From positions 18,130,577-18,194,576 of the forward strand of contig NC_092582.1 in NCBI RefSeq assembly GCF_037975245.1: a stretch of 64,000 bases of DNA, read 5' to 3'. Made by a program: the position numbers and the translations under genes. Numbering within the stretch: position 1 is the stretch's first letter; each line of letters starts with the position of its first letter. The notes under the pieces are model-generated. The model was given only the letters and a program-made list of their open reading frames with translations, ran no database searches and was not told the DNA's origin. Shown here in pieces: positions 48,552-63,500 of this stretch. The DNA comes from Apostichopus japonicus. Its lineage: Eukaryota > Echinodermata > Holothuroidea > Aspidochirotida > Stichopodidae.

Positions 48552-51500
48552 GTAAGTACAAGTTTAAATCCAACTTTCCTTCCTTGTTCTCTTTTCAAGT
48601 TATTTGTTTATTTCCTTGCCACCTTACACACCTCCACCAAAAACAATAGGGGTCTTGTACTCAATGTGCTGCATCCAAACACGATTCCCATCGTTAGATA
48701 TCATGTAAATTGCTTTTGAAAATGAGTTTGACCTCCGGGGACCTGAAATGAGATTTGACCTCTCAAGCAACAGGATTCTTGTATTCTATATGGCAAATCT
48801 ACCATCTGGCCTATGAAAAGTATCCATGATTTCTACCAGGAGAAGTCATGTTTTGAAGGTTTTCGGGCCTCGACAAATATTTTTAAATGTACTCGCTATT
48901 TGGCGACCGTGACTAAAAATCTACTCACCAAAAAACGCAAAATTCACTCGCCACTATGACTGCTGTTCAAGTCTTCATAGTGCAGATCTACAACATCAAT
49001 ACTTTCTATGAACAAAAGTTAGGCCTGCATGCAGATACATGGTGCTACGTAATTGTACAATGGAAAATTATCTTTCTGTGCAGTATGAAATTTAAACTTT
49101 TTTCCACCAAAAGGAAGTTATGAACAACGTTAACATGTTGCAGAATTGTAAATAAGCAGCTAGGCTTACTGTAAGTGTCTCAAAAATATAAAAACATCTG
49201 CAAAAATACCTACAAAGATAGCTTGGCTTCTGTTACATTAGGGCTCCACTGGTATACACTAGGCATATACTATACAGTACATAGCTATAGGTGTAATCCA
49301 GTCTTAAGCCTATACAGTACCTCACTGCTACTTTGAACTGCTACTCGATTGGTGTGATTTGTACATTTTCCCAATTATTTATCTTGTCTTTTAGCAGTAG
49401 TTCGGTGTGCAAAATATATCGCTATTACTCCATGACACTGCCTTAATCGAAGCAATCTTTTACGCAGTGAATATCTAAGGTTGAAGAGCATCTACCTTCC
49501 ACTCGCACCTGGTTGAATGAAAATCTTTGCAAAAAATCTTAGCAGCAATAACAGCAAACTTGTTTCAAAACTCCTTAATTGTTGTATATTTTGCGAATTA
49601 TGACTGATGGCATGTAGGAAATGCCTTTAGAAATAATTTAGGGAGATGTTTAGCCACCTTGGTATTTTGACACAAAACATTTTTCCCTTCACCTCTGTGT
49701 TATCGAACCCAATTTACCCTACTCAGATGGGGATGACCAATGTTAAGTTTTAACCATTTCCCTCTAATAAATTGTTAATTTAGATTTTACGAGATTTCTT
49801 GAGATATCGTGTTACAAGTGTGTGCGTTTGTGACGACCAGATTGTTAACTTGATATCTGAAGAAGGGAAGGGCGGACCAATTTCATATTTAGTGTGTAGG
49901 GGTGCCACACTGAGGACAAGAAGGTTATTGTTTTTGGTGGGAGTCAATGGTCATTCATAGCCATTGTAGGATTTTCATCTCTATTTGTGAGTCATTTGGG
50001 GTCACCATGGTGTCAAAATTGTGAAAACCTTGTATACATGATATCTCAAAGAGGGAAGCTTGGGCAGATCTCATATTTAATATTTATATGGACCAGACTA
50101 TAGTTTTTGCTGGAGATCAATGGTCATTTGGGGTCACCAGGGGTCAACTTGTGAAATTTTTGTAAACAAGTTATCTCAAGAAGCAAAGCTTGGGCAGACC
50201 TCATATTTGATGTGTAAAAGTTCCATATTGAGTACAAGAGTGGACGAAGGTCAATGGCCAGTTCACCAGAGGTCAAATTGTGAAAACCATGTTTTACACC
50301 TTTTTTGCATGATAATGGGTGACCATTATTTGTCGTTCTACCATATCTGAGGAGAATACTGATGATCATTAATTTATTATTTTTATGTTCACTTTCAGTA
50401 ACCTGAATCCATTCTTTATTCCACCTGGTGATGTGGTAAGTTGGCACTTAGTCCTTTAACACACTAATCATGTTTGGCTTTGATACAATAGCTTATTCAT
50501 GTATGGGGGAATCCTCATGCAGGTAATACACTGTAAATGTATGTGTCTATGAACTGAATATGTGAATATGTGACTGATAAGTAAAACCTGTTTGTCTGAG
50601 GGACAACTAGAGAAAAATTGCCCTGATAGGATATGTATAATTTAGATTTAATACCCTACATAATAGTTGACAATTGGCTACGGATAGATTAAGCACCCTA
50701 CTTATATTTAAATCTTCCATCCTTCGTCATTCTGAAAAATTTCATTTCAGTTGAGACCCTTCATCGATGAACTATTGAAGAATATGATGGCCGAGGCCAA
50801 TGATTTGAAAGAGGAGAAAAGTTTCCGAGAATCAGCTATTCTGTTGCACCAATATTTGTTAGTGTATGTGCAACACATTGTCCCACTCGGACTGGAGTTA
50901 CCCGAAGATAAGAAACAGGTTTTGGAGATCCGTATGCTTAAAGCAAAGATGTCAGTATTTGCGGTGAGATTTCGTCTTGTTTGACATTTTCCGATATTCA
51001 CAAAAGACTTGGGAAAATTCTTTATTTTTTGTGTTTTAATTCTTTATTTGAATTGAAGATGAACTAGGTTGGTAATACTGGATGAAGTTGTTTTTATATT
51101 ATGAACGAAGTGAAACTCAAGTAGGAATGTGAGTTCCGTCAGTCAGGAAGTTCCAGTGAGGTAAAAATGAAACATCAACACTGGCATTCTACATTTAAGT
51201 AGACAGTTTATCAAACATCTTTTAGTATAGTGTATATCCAGCAGACATAACAATCTTGATTCATATCATAATCCAACATTATTTCATAAAAAAAGCTATT
51301 ACATTGTGGAGTTTTTATATTTTCTATGTGATAGTGAAATGTTTTTGCAGTTAAACCACACTGAGTGTTGGCAGGGGTTGGGGGACAAGAGTAAAATGAA
51401 ACTAAGATTCTTTAGAATATTAGCTAAGTTAAAGTCATTTTAAAGGGATTTAATAATTATGGTAAAATGCACATGGTTTTATTTTTTATTTTTCCTTTTC

Positions 51501-54500
51501 TCTACAGGGCATATTTCAGTGGGCAATCGATGAAGCTAATTATGGTAATGAAGATATTCATTAAATTTCTGTATTAAATTTGAATACTGGCATTAAGTTA
51601 GCATCAATCCAAAAGTGTGACCATATTGCCTTGACTATTAACTTCTCTTGTATTACTATGAATCAAACTAAATTTCAAAAATTAGTTTGTTGCACGAGAA
51701 AGAATGCAGGTGTAACATGCATGGGTATGTTGGGTATGTGAAGAAAATATGTGAACTCTCTGACAGTCTCAAGTCTGAAGTCTGAGTAGTAAATGAAAAA
51801 ATCAACTTGAAATCATACTGATGCTAAGGTGAACACAATGTTCTACTTGCAAATGTTACAAAATTCATTATATACACAATCAAGTTACATTGTTTTGTGT
51901 TTAAATTTTATCATCTTTTAAGAGTTTTGTGTCCGGTGTTAGTGAATTTAAATGCTGTATAATTTGTTTTTTAAATTTTTTTGAGTAGTGGCCAACGTCG
52001 CTGACTTTCAAGATCAGTACACAGAGAGGAGGAAAGAGGCCCAGCTGATAGTTACGGTGGCAAAAGCAGGATTGGATTTATTAAAATACAGAGATAAAGG
52101 GATAGGCAAGATTGAACTAAAGAGACAACAGAAAATTCTGCATCGTTTAAATGTGAGTACATTTGTCTTCTTAATCTTTAAACAAATGTGGTACATGACT
52201 GATTAACTTCAACAATCTACGTCCACTATGAAAGGAATCCACAGACATAATGACTTACTTCACGGAGCTTTCTTAAAACCAGCTCCCCATCTTCCCCTCC
52301 CTCTCCGCTCCAGCCTGTTGTCTTAACTGTGTGACCAATTTGTACCTCTGTGTCACAGGAAAGTTTGAGGGTGCCATGATGGTAAACCTTAAAGGTCTGT
52401 TGTATAGACCCCAACTATTTTTGCTTCAAATAGTAAATCAATATTGCATCCATAGTAACAACCGTACTAGATTAGTTACCAAAACAATATTTTTTTGCTG
52501 TCTGCGATCTTTTTATCACTCAGGGAACCGGACAGGAGGCAATGTTGAACCTGATGATCCAAGAACTGGACAAGGATTTGGGACCGTATCAGGAAAGTGC
52601 TGAAGCAGAGGTCAATAAAACTGAAGCCCTTGATCTTGCCTGGATTCCAGAAGGTGTTAAGAAGCACCAAGAGAAAGTGGAGGCAAACAAAACAAAAATG
52701 CAAGAGGTATATTTATCTGTAATTACTTGGGATGGTTTAATTTGTATAGAAAATTAGTGTCATAGAATGTAGTGCTTTTCTTGGAATTTATTAAAATTGT
52801 GAAATTCTAGGCTTGATTATCTGGCATTATATATGTATGTATGTATATGTATGTATGTATGAATGCATGTATATATATATGTATATATATGTATACAAAC
52901 TGTTCCCTGCTAAGGTAAACTATCGGAGAAGTTGCCCAAAAAATTCAATGCCTTGAAAGACTCATGTCAGATACAATGTGGGTAAAAAGATTGAAATGTC
53001 TCCCAACAAGAGTTTCAGTCTTTGCAGTGTTGACTGAGGGTCTGTTGCCATGGAAACTCATCATCAAAACATTGATGTGACTGCCTTGCATTGTTCCTGA
53101 TGGTTACATATGGTTTTGCAGTTGATGTGACCTTGTAAACGTGTGATTTTAAAGATTGGCACATATTCTACAGTTATGAATATATGTGCTGCATGATCTT
53201 GAAACTTTGAAGAAAACTTTATAGTCATTGTAGGGTTTTTAGCATTATACAAAACAGTACTATTAACTTAATTGTGACTTGTGAAAGGATACTGTTGCTC
53301 GCTATTTAGCCTCAACAACTCCTTTTGCTTTTTGTTGAAGATGGCAGAAATGATGTGTGGGTTTGGAAAAGTTCAACTGAAATCAAGTTTGGTCTCAATA
53401 TTATGATCTAAAATTATCTAATCAAACTCTGACTAGAAACAACAATAGAAATGTTCATATAATGGATCATTAAATTTGATTTTCTCATCAAATATTAGGC
53501 TATGAATTCCAAAGTTTCAATCACTGCAGCTGTCAACAAAGTGTTTAAAACAGCTGATCCAGTACAACGAGTGCAATATCAAGATGAGGTACAACCTCCT
53601 CAGAAACATCCACAGAGATCATCACAACAAATCCAGAGACCCTCGACCAATTCGGGTTATGGCCTTGATGACTTCCAACCAGCTGAGGTACATCTGCCTC
53701 GCCCCACACCACCCAAGCACCAAGCAACTGGGTATCAGCAGCAGACAGCAAACTTCAGTCACACCCATTCAACACCACAGCAGCCAGCGCCACCTCCTAT
53801 AGCACCAACTCAAACCCTGGGTCGTCCCACACCACTCCAGCACCAAGCAACTGGGTATCAGCAGCAGACAGCAAACTTCAGTCACACCCATTCAACACCA
53901 CAGCAGCCAGCGCCACCTCCTATCGCACCAACTCGAACCCAAACGAAGAATGATTTTGAGACAATTTCACTGCCACATCCATTGTCGTCGATTACTCAGA
54001 TGTGGCTGCAAAAATTTCAGTTCCGACTGGCCTGTACCAGCTGTTTCGTCCAGGATTCACGTTATGAGGGTATCCAAGCATTCAACTTTCTCCCCCGAGA
54101 GAATCATGTTTGTGTAGGCGACCTCTTAATCTGCCAATTGAAGAGCCTCGGTGAAGAAAAGAGAATATGGGGACGGATCCGCCAAAGAACCAATCCAAAC
54201 CATGCCGGGAATTTCAGATTGTGTCAGACTTTCTTCGGAGGACAGCGCTGTAAAGTTGGTTACAACTTGTGCTTTTATGCTCACAGCCAAGAGGAGATGG
54301 TGATATGGCAAGCAGAGAGACAGAACAACTTCAACGGCAAAGAATTGGTGGCTTTCTTAAGACAACAGCTAATTCAACTTAAGCAATCCAAACATATAGC
54401 TTCTCAGCAAAGGGTGGAAGAACAGATGGCACCAAAGTTGCCACAGGCACAGTTGATGCCTCCCAGACCAGCGGTACAAACAGTTTCTCCTGCTCAGCCT

Positions 54501-57500
54501 CCAACAGTCCCTGCACCTGTAAAGGAACCTGAAATTTCAAAACAGGTCTCCAAAATTGAAAGACCACAGGAAAAAAGTACAAATGTATCAAAACCAGCAA
54601 CGGAGGCAAAGAAAATAAGTCCAGAGAAGGCCTCTAGGCACACATCTGAAAGGTCAAAGATCGTAGAAGACTTGATGCAAAAATTACAGGGCTACTTTCT
54701 CTTCTGCTGCCAACAATGTTTTCATGGTTTTCCTGGTCGCATCAGTGTACAACATCCAAAGAAGAGGATAATCTGCACTAATAACGAACAAAGTCATGAA
54801 TGGAATATCAACAACCGTGTCCTGGTGTTTTTCAGCTATGACCAGCAGTTTTGGAAAGTGCGTCCCCGTCCTCCAAACAAACCTGCTCGTGTTCCTCTCT
54901 GTTGGCACAACATGAAACACTTCGGCTGTGCACGTGAAGACAGTTGCAGCTTTGCTCATAACGATGTTGAGGTGGAATTCTGGGAATTTGAGCAGAGGAC
55001 TACCTTCATCCCTCGTGATGAAGTCGTTGAATTTTGCCAGCTCATACACCAATGTCCTGCTGAGCTAAAGAATAAGACCCCGCCTGCACCGAAAGTTGAA
55101 CAACAAAGCACACCATCCACATCATTGGTAACCCCACTATTAACATCAAAGGTTACCCCACCATTCAAGTATGAACTGCAAGCCCTCTGTGGGATCTGCT
55201 ATCCACAGAAGATATCCGTGCAAAAAGTGAGTGATCCTAAGATATGCAGCGTGTCAGGTCACCCTTGGCAAAAGAGTTATGCCGTTTACCGACTTTTGAC
55301 AACCAGTAACAAGTGGGTGAGAGTCTATCCCCGTAACCCAAAGTTGAGACCCAGTTTCAATCCCATCCTTTGCAGGCATGGATCAACATGCTCTTACAGA
55401 GAAAGTTTTAACTCGCAGTGCATGTTTTGTCACTACCCAGAGGAACTTGAGCTATGGGTGTATCAACAGCAATATTCATGTGAGTAGATTCCTTCAGTTA
55501 CCTTGTCCGGTTTGGTCATATGATAACCACATTTTATTTGCATCAAAGTTAGAGGGCTTGACATTTTGATCATAGCATGTTCGTCTTCCAGGACAAGCCC
55601 AATAAAGAACACAGAGGAAAATGACAGTTAAAACAGGCAGATGAGGAAGAAAAGCTTATTAGAATATTGCCAAAAAACATAAGAGTAGAATTAGTCAGGG
55701 AAAAAAGTGCATGTATTGTTGCAATAACTTATTCTGAATTAAAGAAAAGGTAGAGAAAAGGAGAGAGAGAACTAGGAACATAATTAATCATTATTTAAAA
55801 CCAATCTACAAAGTAGATAAGGAATATCACCCAAGAGGGCACTGTAATAGGTATACTGAAAGTCAAAGAGAAATAAAACAATTAACATAGTGTTGTGTGG
55901 GGAAATAATGTCAAATTTATATGGCCTAGCATATTTACCAAATATTAGTAAAATATAATATTACTTGAATCTTTACATTTATGAGTAATTAACATTTTAA
56001 AGGTCTCTCACAGATTTGACCCCTGTAGTGATGCTATGACATCAACAATTCCACAAATGACAGCTTCCAAACCTATCCAGCCCTCCCCTCCCCCACCCCA
56101 TGCCCCCACAAACGAGTTGAAATCCAAGCAGGCTTTCTTCTAAGTCTTTTCTCATTTTTAATTTATATTCTCAATATGCTTCTAATATCTGTTTTTGTGT
56201 AGTGATGACAATTGCAGAAGTCATTGCTGTGAGAGAAGGAGGTGGCACAAACGCTGGTTCGTCTGTGAGCAATTCTCAACCAGCGCAAGACGAGAGGCAA
56301 GTGAGAAGTATGTCCATTGGCCCCAAGGGTGCAGGAAGTCAGTTTTTCTGCTCCTACTGCAAAAAGTCATGGGATGAGAAATGGCAACTGGAACAACATC
56401 TCAAGGCTCCGGATCACTTGGCTTACATAAACTCTGATCGAGAGAAGAAGTGGGAACATCGTGACCCCCCACCAGGAGTGACAAATGGTGACTACAAGAT
56501 TTGCAAATTGTGAGTATTTTTTCCTCCTAATTTCCCCACAGTCAAGAAGTTGTCAAGTGAACTTTTAGGACACACATAATTTTGTGGCATTGCCCAACTA
56601 ATCAGAACCATGATATCTGTGTAGCTGTGTCTTTACAGTGGCATCTCTGTTGCTATGGATTATAATTCAACAACACCCATTATTTATCATCGTTGGTCGC
56701 AAGCTCGGATGGCTGAAATTCCGACAGTATGTAAAAAGACTGTTGGATAGACCATAATGTTGGATGTTGGTTTCATGACACCATACTGTCCCCTGTGTAT
56801 ACTGTAAACTAGCAGTCTTAGTAACCAGTGTGTTATTAATTGTATAAGATTGGTATACAACTAGTTTAATGATGAGGTAACAATGGTAACACGGTTCATC
56901 TTGAGTAAACTGTGAAAACAGCTACAGTAGCCTGGTAGGGTAGGAAATTAAAACGTTTAGGACTTTAAAACACTGAAAAGATCCGATTTTAAATCTCTGA
57001 AACTTAAGTTATGGTAGGTTTTAGTGACAGGTTAAAAAAAAAATAATTTACCCCAAAAAAATTTAGGTTACAAAAAAACCAAAAGGAAAAGAAAATGAAG
57101 CCCCATAGTTTAAGTAACTAATTCCAACCTGACCAAAGCTTACAACAACTATATTGCAACTGCGAATCACACTAGGTATTACGAGATGAACAGTAAGGTA
57201 CATGCTCACCATTGAAAGCACAAATATATTAATATTGATATCTATATATGGTGCAAAGGACCATTGAAGGACTTTCAGAGAGGAATGCTGCCTGTTTCGC
57301 ATGTGCTATCAAAGCATGACTGGAAAAAGGTCCTAACTTTTGAACACTGAAGTTGTTAATGATGTTTAAAATGATTTTTTACATTTAAAGTTGTTTGTGT
57401 TTGTACATTGAAATGCAAGAAACAATATTCTATGAAATGTGTCAGGGAGGACATCAGGTCTGTGTGAAATTTTCCACGGTGGGCTGGAATCAACTTTAAC

Positions 57501-60500
57501 AGTGAAGCTCAGAGCAGAGGTGTTAACGTTATTACACGTGGTACAGATACCATGGCAATAAGTAGTTGTAGACATACCAAACCTGAAGCATGCAACGTCA
57601 TATTTTTCATCTGCTTGTCGTGTCAACAGAGATCTGTCTGGTAAGTGTCGATATTCTGGGAAGAGTGACGAAGATAACATATGTGACTTTGCTCACGGAG
57701 AAGACGAACTGAAGGAATGGAAAGAGAGACACAAGTACAGAATGATGAAGATGAAGAAAGTGAGAGAACAGAGGTTATTCTCTTTCCTTGACGAACTGTT
57801 ACAGGCTTACAATTTTACCAACCAAAAGGAAACTGTGGTAAGGATCTTGAATTTTTATAAATCAAACAGGAAAGGTTTGCACCTCTGTTATTTGTGTTTA
57901 CCAATTTACACGCAAAACTTGGACAAGCTGTACTGTTTTGTTCAGTTAGAACGTTCCAAGCTCCTCAACCTGATATAGTCCATGACCTACGAGTATAGTG
58001 TTTACGTCCCTGCTGAGGAGAATCACCAATAACCCTGTCTTTTTATCTAGATGATGACAAAATTACCAGGTGTGGAGGTCAAATGCAAACAAGAATTAGA
58101 GGTGTCCATGGAACTTAAAGAGAAGACTGACAACGACCAGCCCTATAAGACCAGTTGGCAATTCCAAGTTCACAGCGAAAAGGTTTGTTATGCGACATCA
58201 TTGTATATGTTGGAACCACAACTTTACTTTGTGCATTTGACATTAAAGGCATATTTGTAACAAGCCATTGATTGGCTCGTTCCATCTTTATCGTGGAATA
58301 TACATGGTGTCATAGGCAGTTAATTCTAAATTCATAATTATAGTCTATGGTGTGATTAGCACCAAGTCAATGAAAGTTCTTCATTGTGCTGCCGATAGTA
58401 TTCTTTTTCTACATGTCCAGGGGGGGAATGATCTCTTGAACGATCCTCTGAAACTTTCCATCGACTCCTTTCATCTAGTCTGCAGTAATGACTTAATAAG
58501 TGCCAGTTACTTTGTTATCTGAATAACGTAAAGGCTAAACAGAATTCCCACAAACCCTCACCCGGTATAATGCAGTTGCATTCTTGTGAGATCAATATTT
58601 GAGTGCCGATAACATTTTATCTAAAACCTCAACAAATTTGGGCAAATGTTGTTGTCCAGTCATCAATATACAATTAAGTGTAAGAGTTTTATATGGTAAA
58701 CAATTAAAAACGTTACTTTTCCCTTGTACCTTTTCACCAGAGAAAGCTAAAAAGAATTGGTCTACTCTATGATGAACACCGCCAACATTTTTACTTATCT
58801 CGCCCTGTGGACGAGGAACGCCCACAGATATGTCCTGGCAGTAGGCTGGTGGGGAATAGCGAGTGGACCACATATTCCTTCGAGGTATTCTTCACCTCTG
58901 AGGTGCTGGGAGGATTCCATCAGTGGGTCGTACTGGACTTTGGTAAAAACCCTGCACTTTATGTGCCATTGCAGATGAAGATCGGCTCTGAAGACTTAAC
59001 GCCTCGGTTCTCTACTCCAGCCGTCAGCTTTATGGAACCTTGGCATACTAATAATTCGGTGATAGTGGAATACCCAGAGCGATATCCAAAGGATCCATTT
59101 TATCTGTCTCTCAAGGAGAAGTATCCACCGCCTGTACCGAGTGAAATTGTTCTGGAGGAAAAACACCAAATGAAACCTGACAATGTTAAGGATCACTATC
59201 ACAAGATGCTGTATCTGGAAGAACTGGCTTGTAATGACAGGTTGAAAAAGTGAGGCCACGGTATTAATACTTCTTACATGATTGTTATTCAAACCTTAAA
59301 CCTAAAACCTAAGACTGTCTGAACAGCATTGACAGCCTACCACATAGTATGTATGGGAAAGTTAATCTTAAGCTTGGGATGTGGGAAATATTATTTTCAT
59401 TAACTGCATGCTTTCAAGAGTAATGTTTTTGCTTTGCAGGTTTAGTGGATGGACAAAGTTGGAACTCTTTGACTCCAGCTCAGACAACTTCTACTACAGA
59501 GCACAATGTGGAGAATTGTATGCCAAGATATCTCTGACAGATTCCCTCCTAGAAGACTCAGAGGCCAGTCAAATTGTGGCATCCAACGTCCGATTCGCTC
59601 TTATCAAGTTTGACAGAGCATCAGAGAAGGTGTACCAAGCCAAAATCTTGACTGAAAAAGACTTGGACCTTAGAATGGCAGATTCTCTCTATGTGATTTT
59701 GGGAATGCAGTGTGTTCAGGAGCAAAAGCTAGAACCGAATAAATCACTGAACAAGGTTTTGGTCCAGTTTCAGTTGGAGAGAATTCCATTTTGTGAGATG
59801 CATTTTGGTGTTGACAACCTCACAGAGATGAAACTGATTTTTCCTCCCCCTAACATGGTGCCAAGGTAGGTTGATGAACAATTCCTGACAATTCCATATC
59901 ACAAGAGCAGTTTATTATTTGTCATTTGGATGTTACTGGTAAACATGTTTTATCCTCATGAGTTGTAAAACAGGAGGGTTAAATGCACTCACGTACATAA
60001 TAATGACACTTGATGTAAGGCTGCATGTTGTTACACAGTACAGTACTTGTAAACTAAGGCATATTTTTTAGCATTTAAGCAAATTGTAGTCATTACACAG
60101 TTTGTGAGTTGAATGATAAAATATGTTTCTCTTCTTCAGGAACAATTTCAATTATCTGTTTTGCATATTCTGTAGAGGTCCTAGTGAACTACCTATTGGA
60201 AGAAAGAAATCATTGATAGCTGTTATTAATTTCCTACTTTCAACTAAATTCACTGCACTTCCCTTTTTTTCTTTTCTTTTCTTGTTTAACAGATTTCCAG
60301 GGAAAGAGGAGAGGAGGGAGGAGTGTACAGAGATGAATCCTCACCAAGCTAATGTTTCAAAGTACATCATCGGTGCTGGCAAAAGCCTTCCATTTGTGCC
60401 CGGCCCTACCCTGATCATCGGCCCATTTGGCACAGGAAAGACGCAAACTCTTGCCCTGACCATCATCAAACTCTTGGACCAATCTCCTAACAACAAGATT

Positions 60501-63500
60501 CTTGTTTGTACTCACTCGAATAGGTAGTGCCATTGATTGATTGACAGAAAGAAAAATATCACAAAAATATGATTATTATTTATTATTATTATAAAATATT
60601 CTAACTACTCAGTATTAGACAGCCAATATAACTTAAATTACTATGCAAATCATTTAATGAATATTCATGTCATGGAGCCAGTTGGGAAAATTTTCTAACG
60701 CTAAAGCCACTTCATACTGTCCTCCCATACAGTACCATGCTGCAAAGCACTCATACTGTCAGTACAAACAGTTCCTAATCCTACTATCTGATCACAACAG
60801 GATATTGATACTGCTCAAACTGTCAGTTTGAAGGCTTTGAACTCGGACTTAAGAATACAGTGTAGAAGACATTTGGTGACCTAGCTACAACTTAACTTTC
60901 TGCTATACAAAAATGCATTGTTAAAATATAACAGAATGGACCATTACTCTTCCAGCATGAACTGGGTGTGAACAAAGATGATTTTAATGTTAAGCATCCA
61001 CTGATTTCCTTTACTAACAGTGCTGCTGATTGGTTGATCACCTACTACCTTCACCCGTTCTTAATCAGGAAGAAGAAAGAACAATCTTGGTACAACAGGA
61101 AACTCCTCAGGGTGTATGCCACTATCAAAAGCCCTGATTCAGTTAACGAGGTTATCACAGATAACTATGCCATCTTTGAGGAGGGTGTGGTACCTAGGAC
61201 ATTCAGAAAACCAACCCATCAAGATGTTATTGGTAGCTACAAAACAGTTTACATTTTACTTTTAACATTTTAAATGTATTTATTATCATTTTCTCTGTAC
61301 AGAAATTAAACAAGTGAGTTCCATCTTACACTATTTTAAACCTTATAACAAAAAGCTAAGTCTGCAATGTCTGTTCACATGAATAGCAAGAAGTGGTGGA
61401 TGAAGAAGTTAGTGTGAAAGATGAAAGGGTCATAAGGGGCTCTGTACAATGGAGAGGAATCAGCTTAACTGAATGCAGGTATAGAAATGGGGTAAGCAAG
61501 AACAGAAATAAGACATAAACTTGAAACACACAAAGCATATACAGTTGCATTACTTTGCCCAGTTAACCAAGACAACAGAAGCTATACATGTATCAGTAAC
61601 ATCTTGTCTATCTTCAATTGTGTGTATACCTTTTGAGAACAAACACCTTATTGTCCTTCATAGGCTGTAACATCGTCATAGCTACCCTCGCAACGTCCAT
61701 CCACCTGGTGGCCTTACAGGAAGGTCATAAGACAGTCAAAGGTTATTTTGAATATATCATTATTGATGAGGCTGGACAAGCTCTTGAAACCGAAGCTATC
61801 ATTCCTCTTGGGCTTGCGATTGAGAATACCGTCGTTGTCTTGGCAGGAGACCACATTCAGATGAGACCAAAGGTAAACGCTGAGAAAATCATAATCTTAA
61901 ATTGATAAGTAATTATATATCATGACAGGCTTTTCCAATGACAAACTGGTCTTGGGGTTGCTTGAGTCTTTGCTAATCATTCTCCTACCTTCAATGACCT
62001 TCACCGATTACAACGTAGAGAGGGGATCATTTAAACCCACTGCATGGTTAGGCTTACTAATCAGTGTTTGTGTTGGTCATTTGGCTACATAGACAGCTGG
62101 AGGATAAGTTTGTTTTGTTTTTGCTTCTGTTAATAGCACTGAAAATATTTTTTGGTCATTTTTGGAAGGATTTAAAGCTAATAAAAGCAATTTTCTACTA
62201 GCTGAAGTTCGTGTTTAACACAATGGAGAGCAAAAATCATCATTATTTTATATCTAGAAGGAGGAACAAGGAATTGTTTGTAATGGACGTTTCAACCAAC
62301 ATTGTAGAACATTTTTTCTCTTTGATAAACAGCTGTCGCATTGTTTCCTGGACTATGCAAGAAAACCCCTTTGAAAGTTTTTTATTGTGTAAGAAAAGTT
62401 TTACTAATAAAAGATAGGCTTGTCACCCATTTTTTCCTCTTCTCTTGCTGCAGGTTTACTCAGAGATGGCTAGAAACTTTAACTTTCACATTTCTATGTT
62501 AGAGAGAGAATTCCACTGGTGCAAACGTTGGAGTTGCCAAAACACCTGTTTCCTGACGTATAACTATCGCATGGTAAAGGAGATCCTTGATTTTATTGCA
62601 CGGTATCACTACCAGAGCCGACTGGTAGCTAAAGTCGATCACTATCATCACCATGACTATCACCCCATGTCCTTCCTCACAGTGAAGGGAAATGATCAAT
62701 TGATCGGCACCTCTTACATCAACATGGCTGAGGTAAGTATTTTAGAAATTGTTGTGCAAATATCAGTTATTGTGGAATAGAGGAAGAGGTACTCTAGAAA
62801 ATACTGTGCTGGAAACTTTAGTAAAGGAGACTAGGAGTAAAAATATACCATCTCAAACAGAAAGCTAGAAAGCTTACAATTGAAGCTACTGGACTAGTCA
62901 GTTACTGCTGGACTAGTCAGTTACTGCTGGACTAGTCTGTTATTACTGGACTAGTCTGTTATTACTGAACTAGTCTGTTATTACTGGACTAGTCAGTCAC
63001 TGCTGGACTAGTCTATTACTACTGGACTAGTCAGTCTGCTGGACTATTCAGTTACTGCTGGACCAGTCAGTTACTGCTGGAATAGTCAGTTGCTGCTGGA
63101 CTAGTCAGATGCTGCTGGACTAGTCTGTTACTACTGGAATCATCAGTTGCTGCTGGACTAGTCAGTTGTTGCAGTACTGTCATCTTAGTTTGCAAAGAAC
63201 CAGGTCTTGAGCTGGCTTTATTCATATACTGATTAATTTTGTATCTCTCTTCGTAGGTCAATGCAATCGTTCAAGAAGTTCAGAAGCTGGCAAGAAGATG
63301 GCCCCATCAGTGGAAAGATTTAGACATTGCAGTCTTAACACCCTACAGGCTTCAGGTAAGCAAAATATGTTCAAATAAGAAGCCTCTCATTGTCAGAAGA
63401 CGAAGCCATTCTTGCCAAAATGTCAATTTGCACACAAGTTTGGCTTTCTAGTTTTCAACAACTTTGCCATTGGTTTTTGTTTGTGATCAAGTTTCACATG

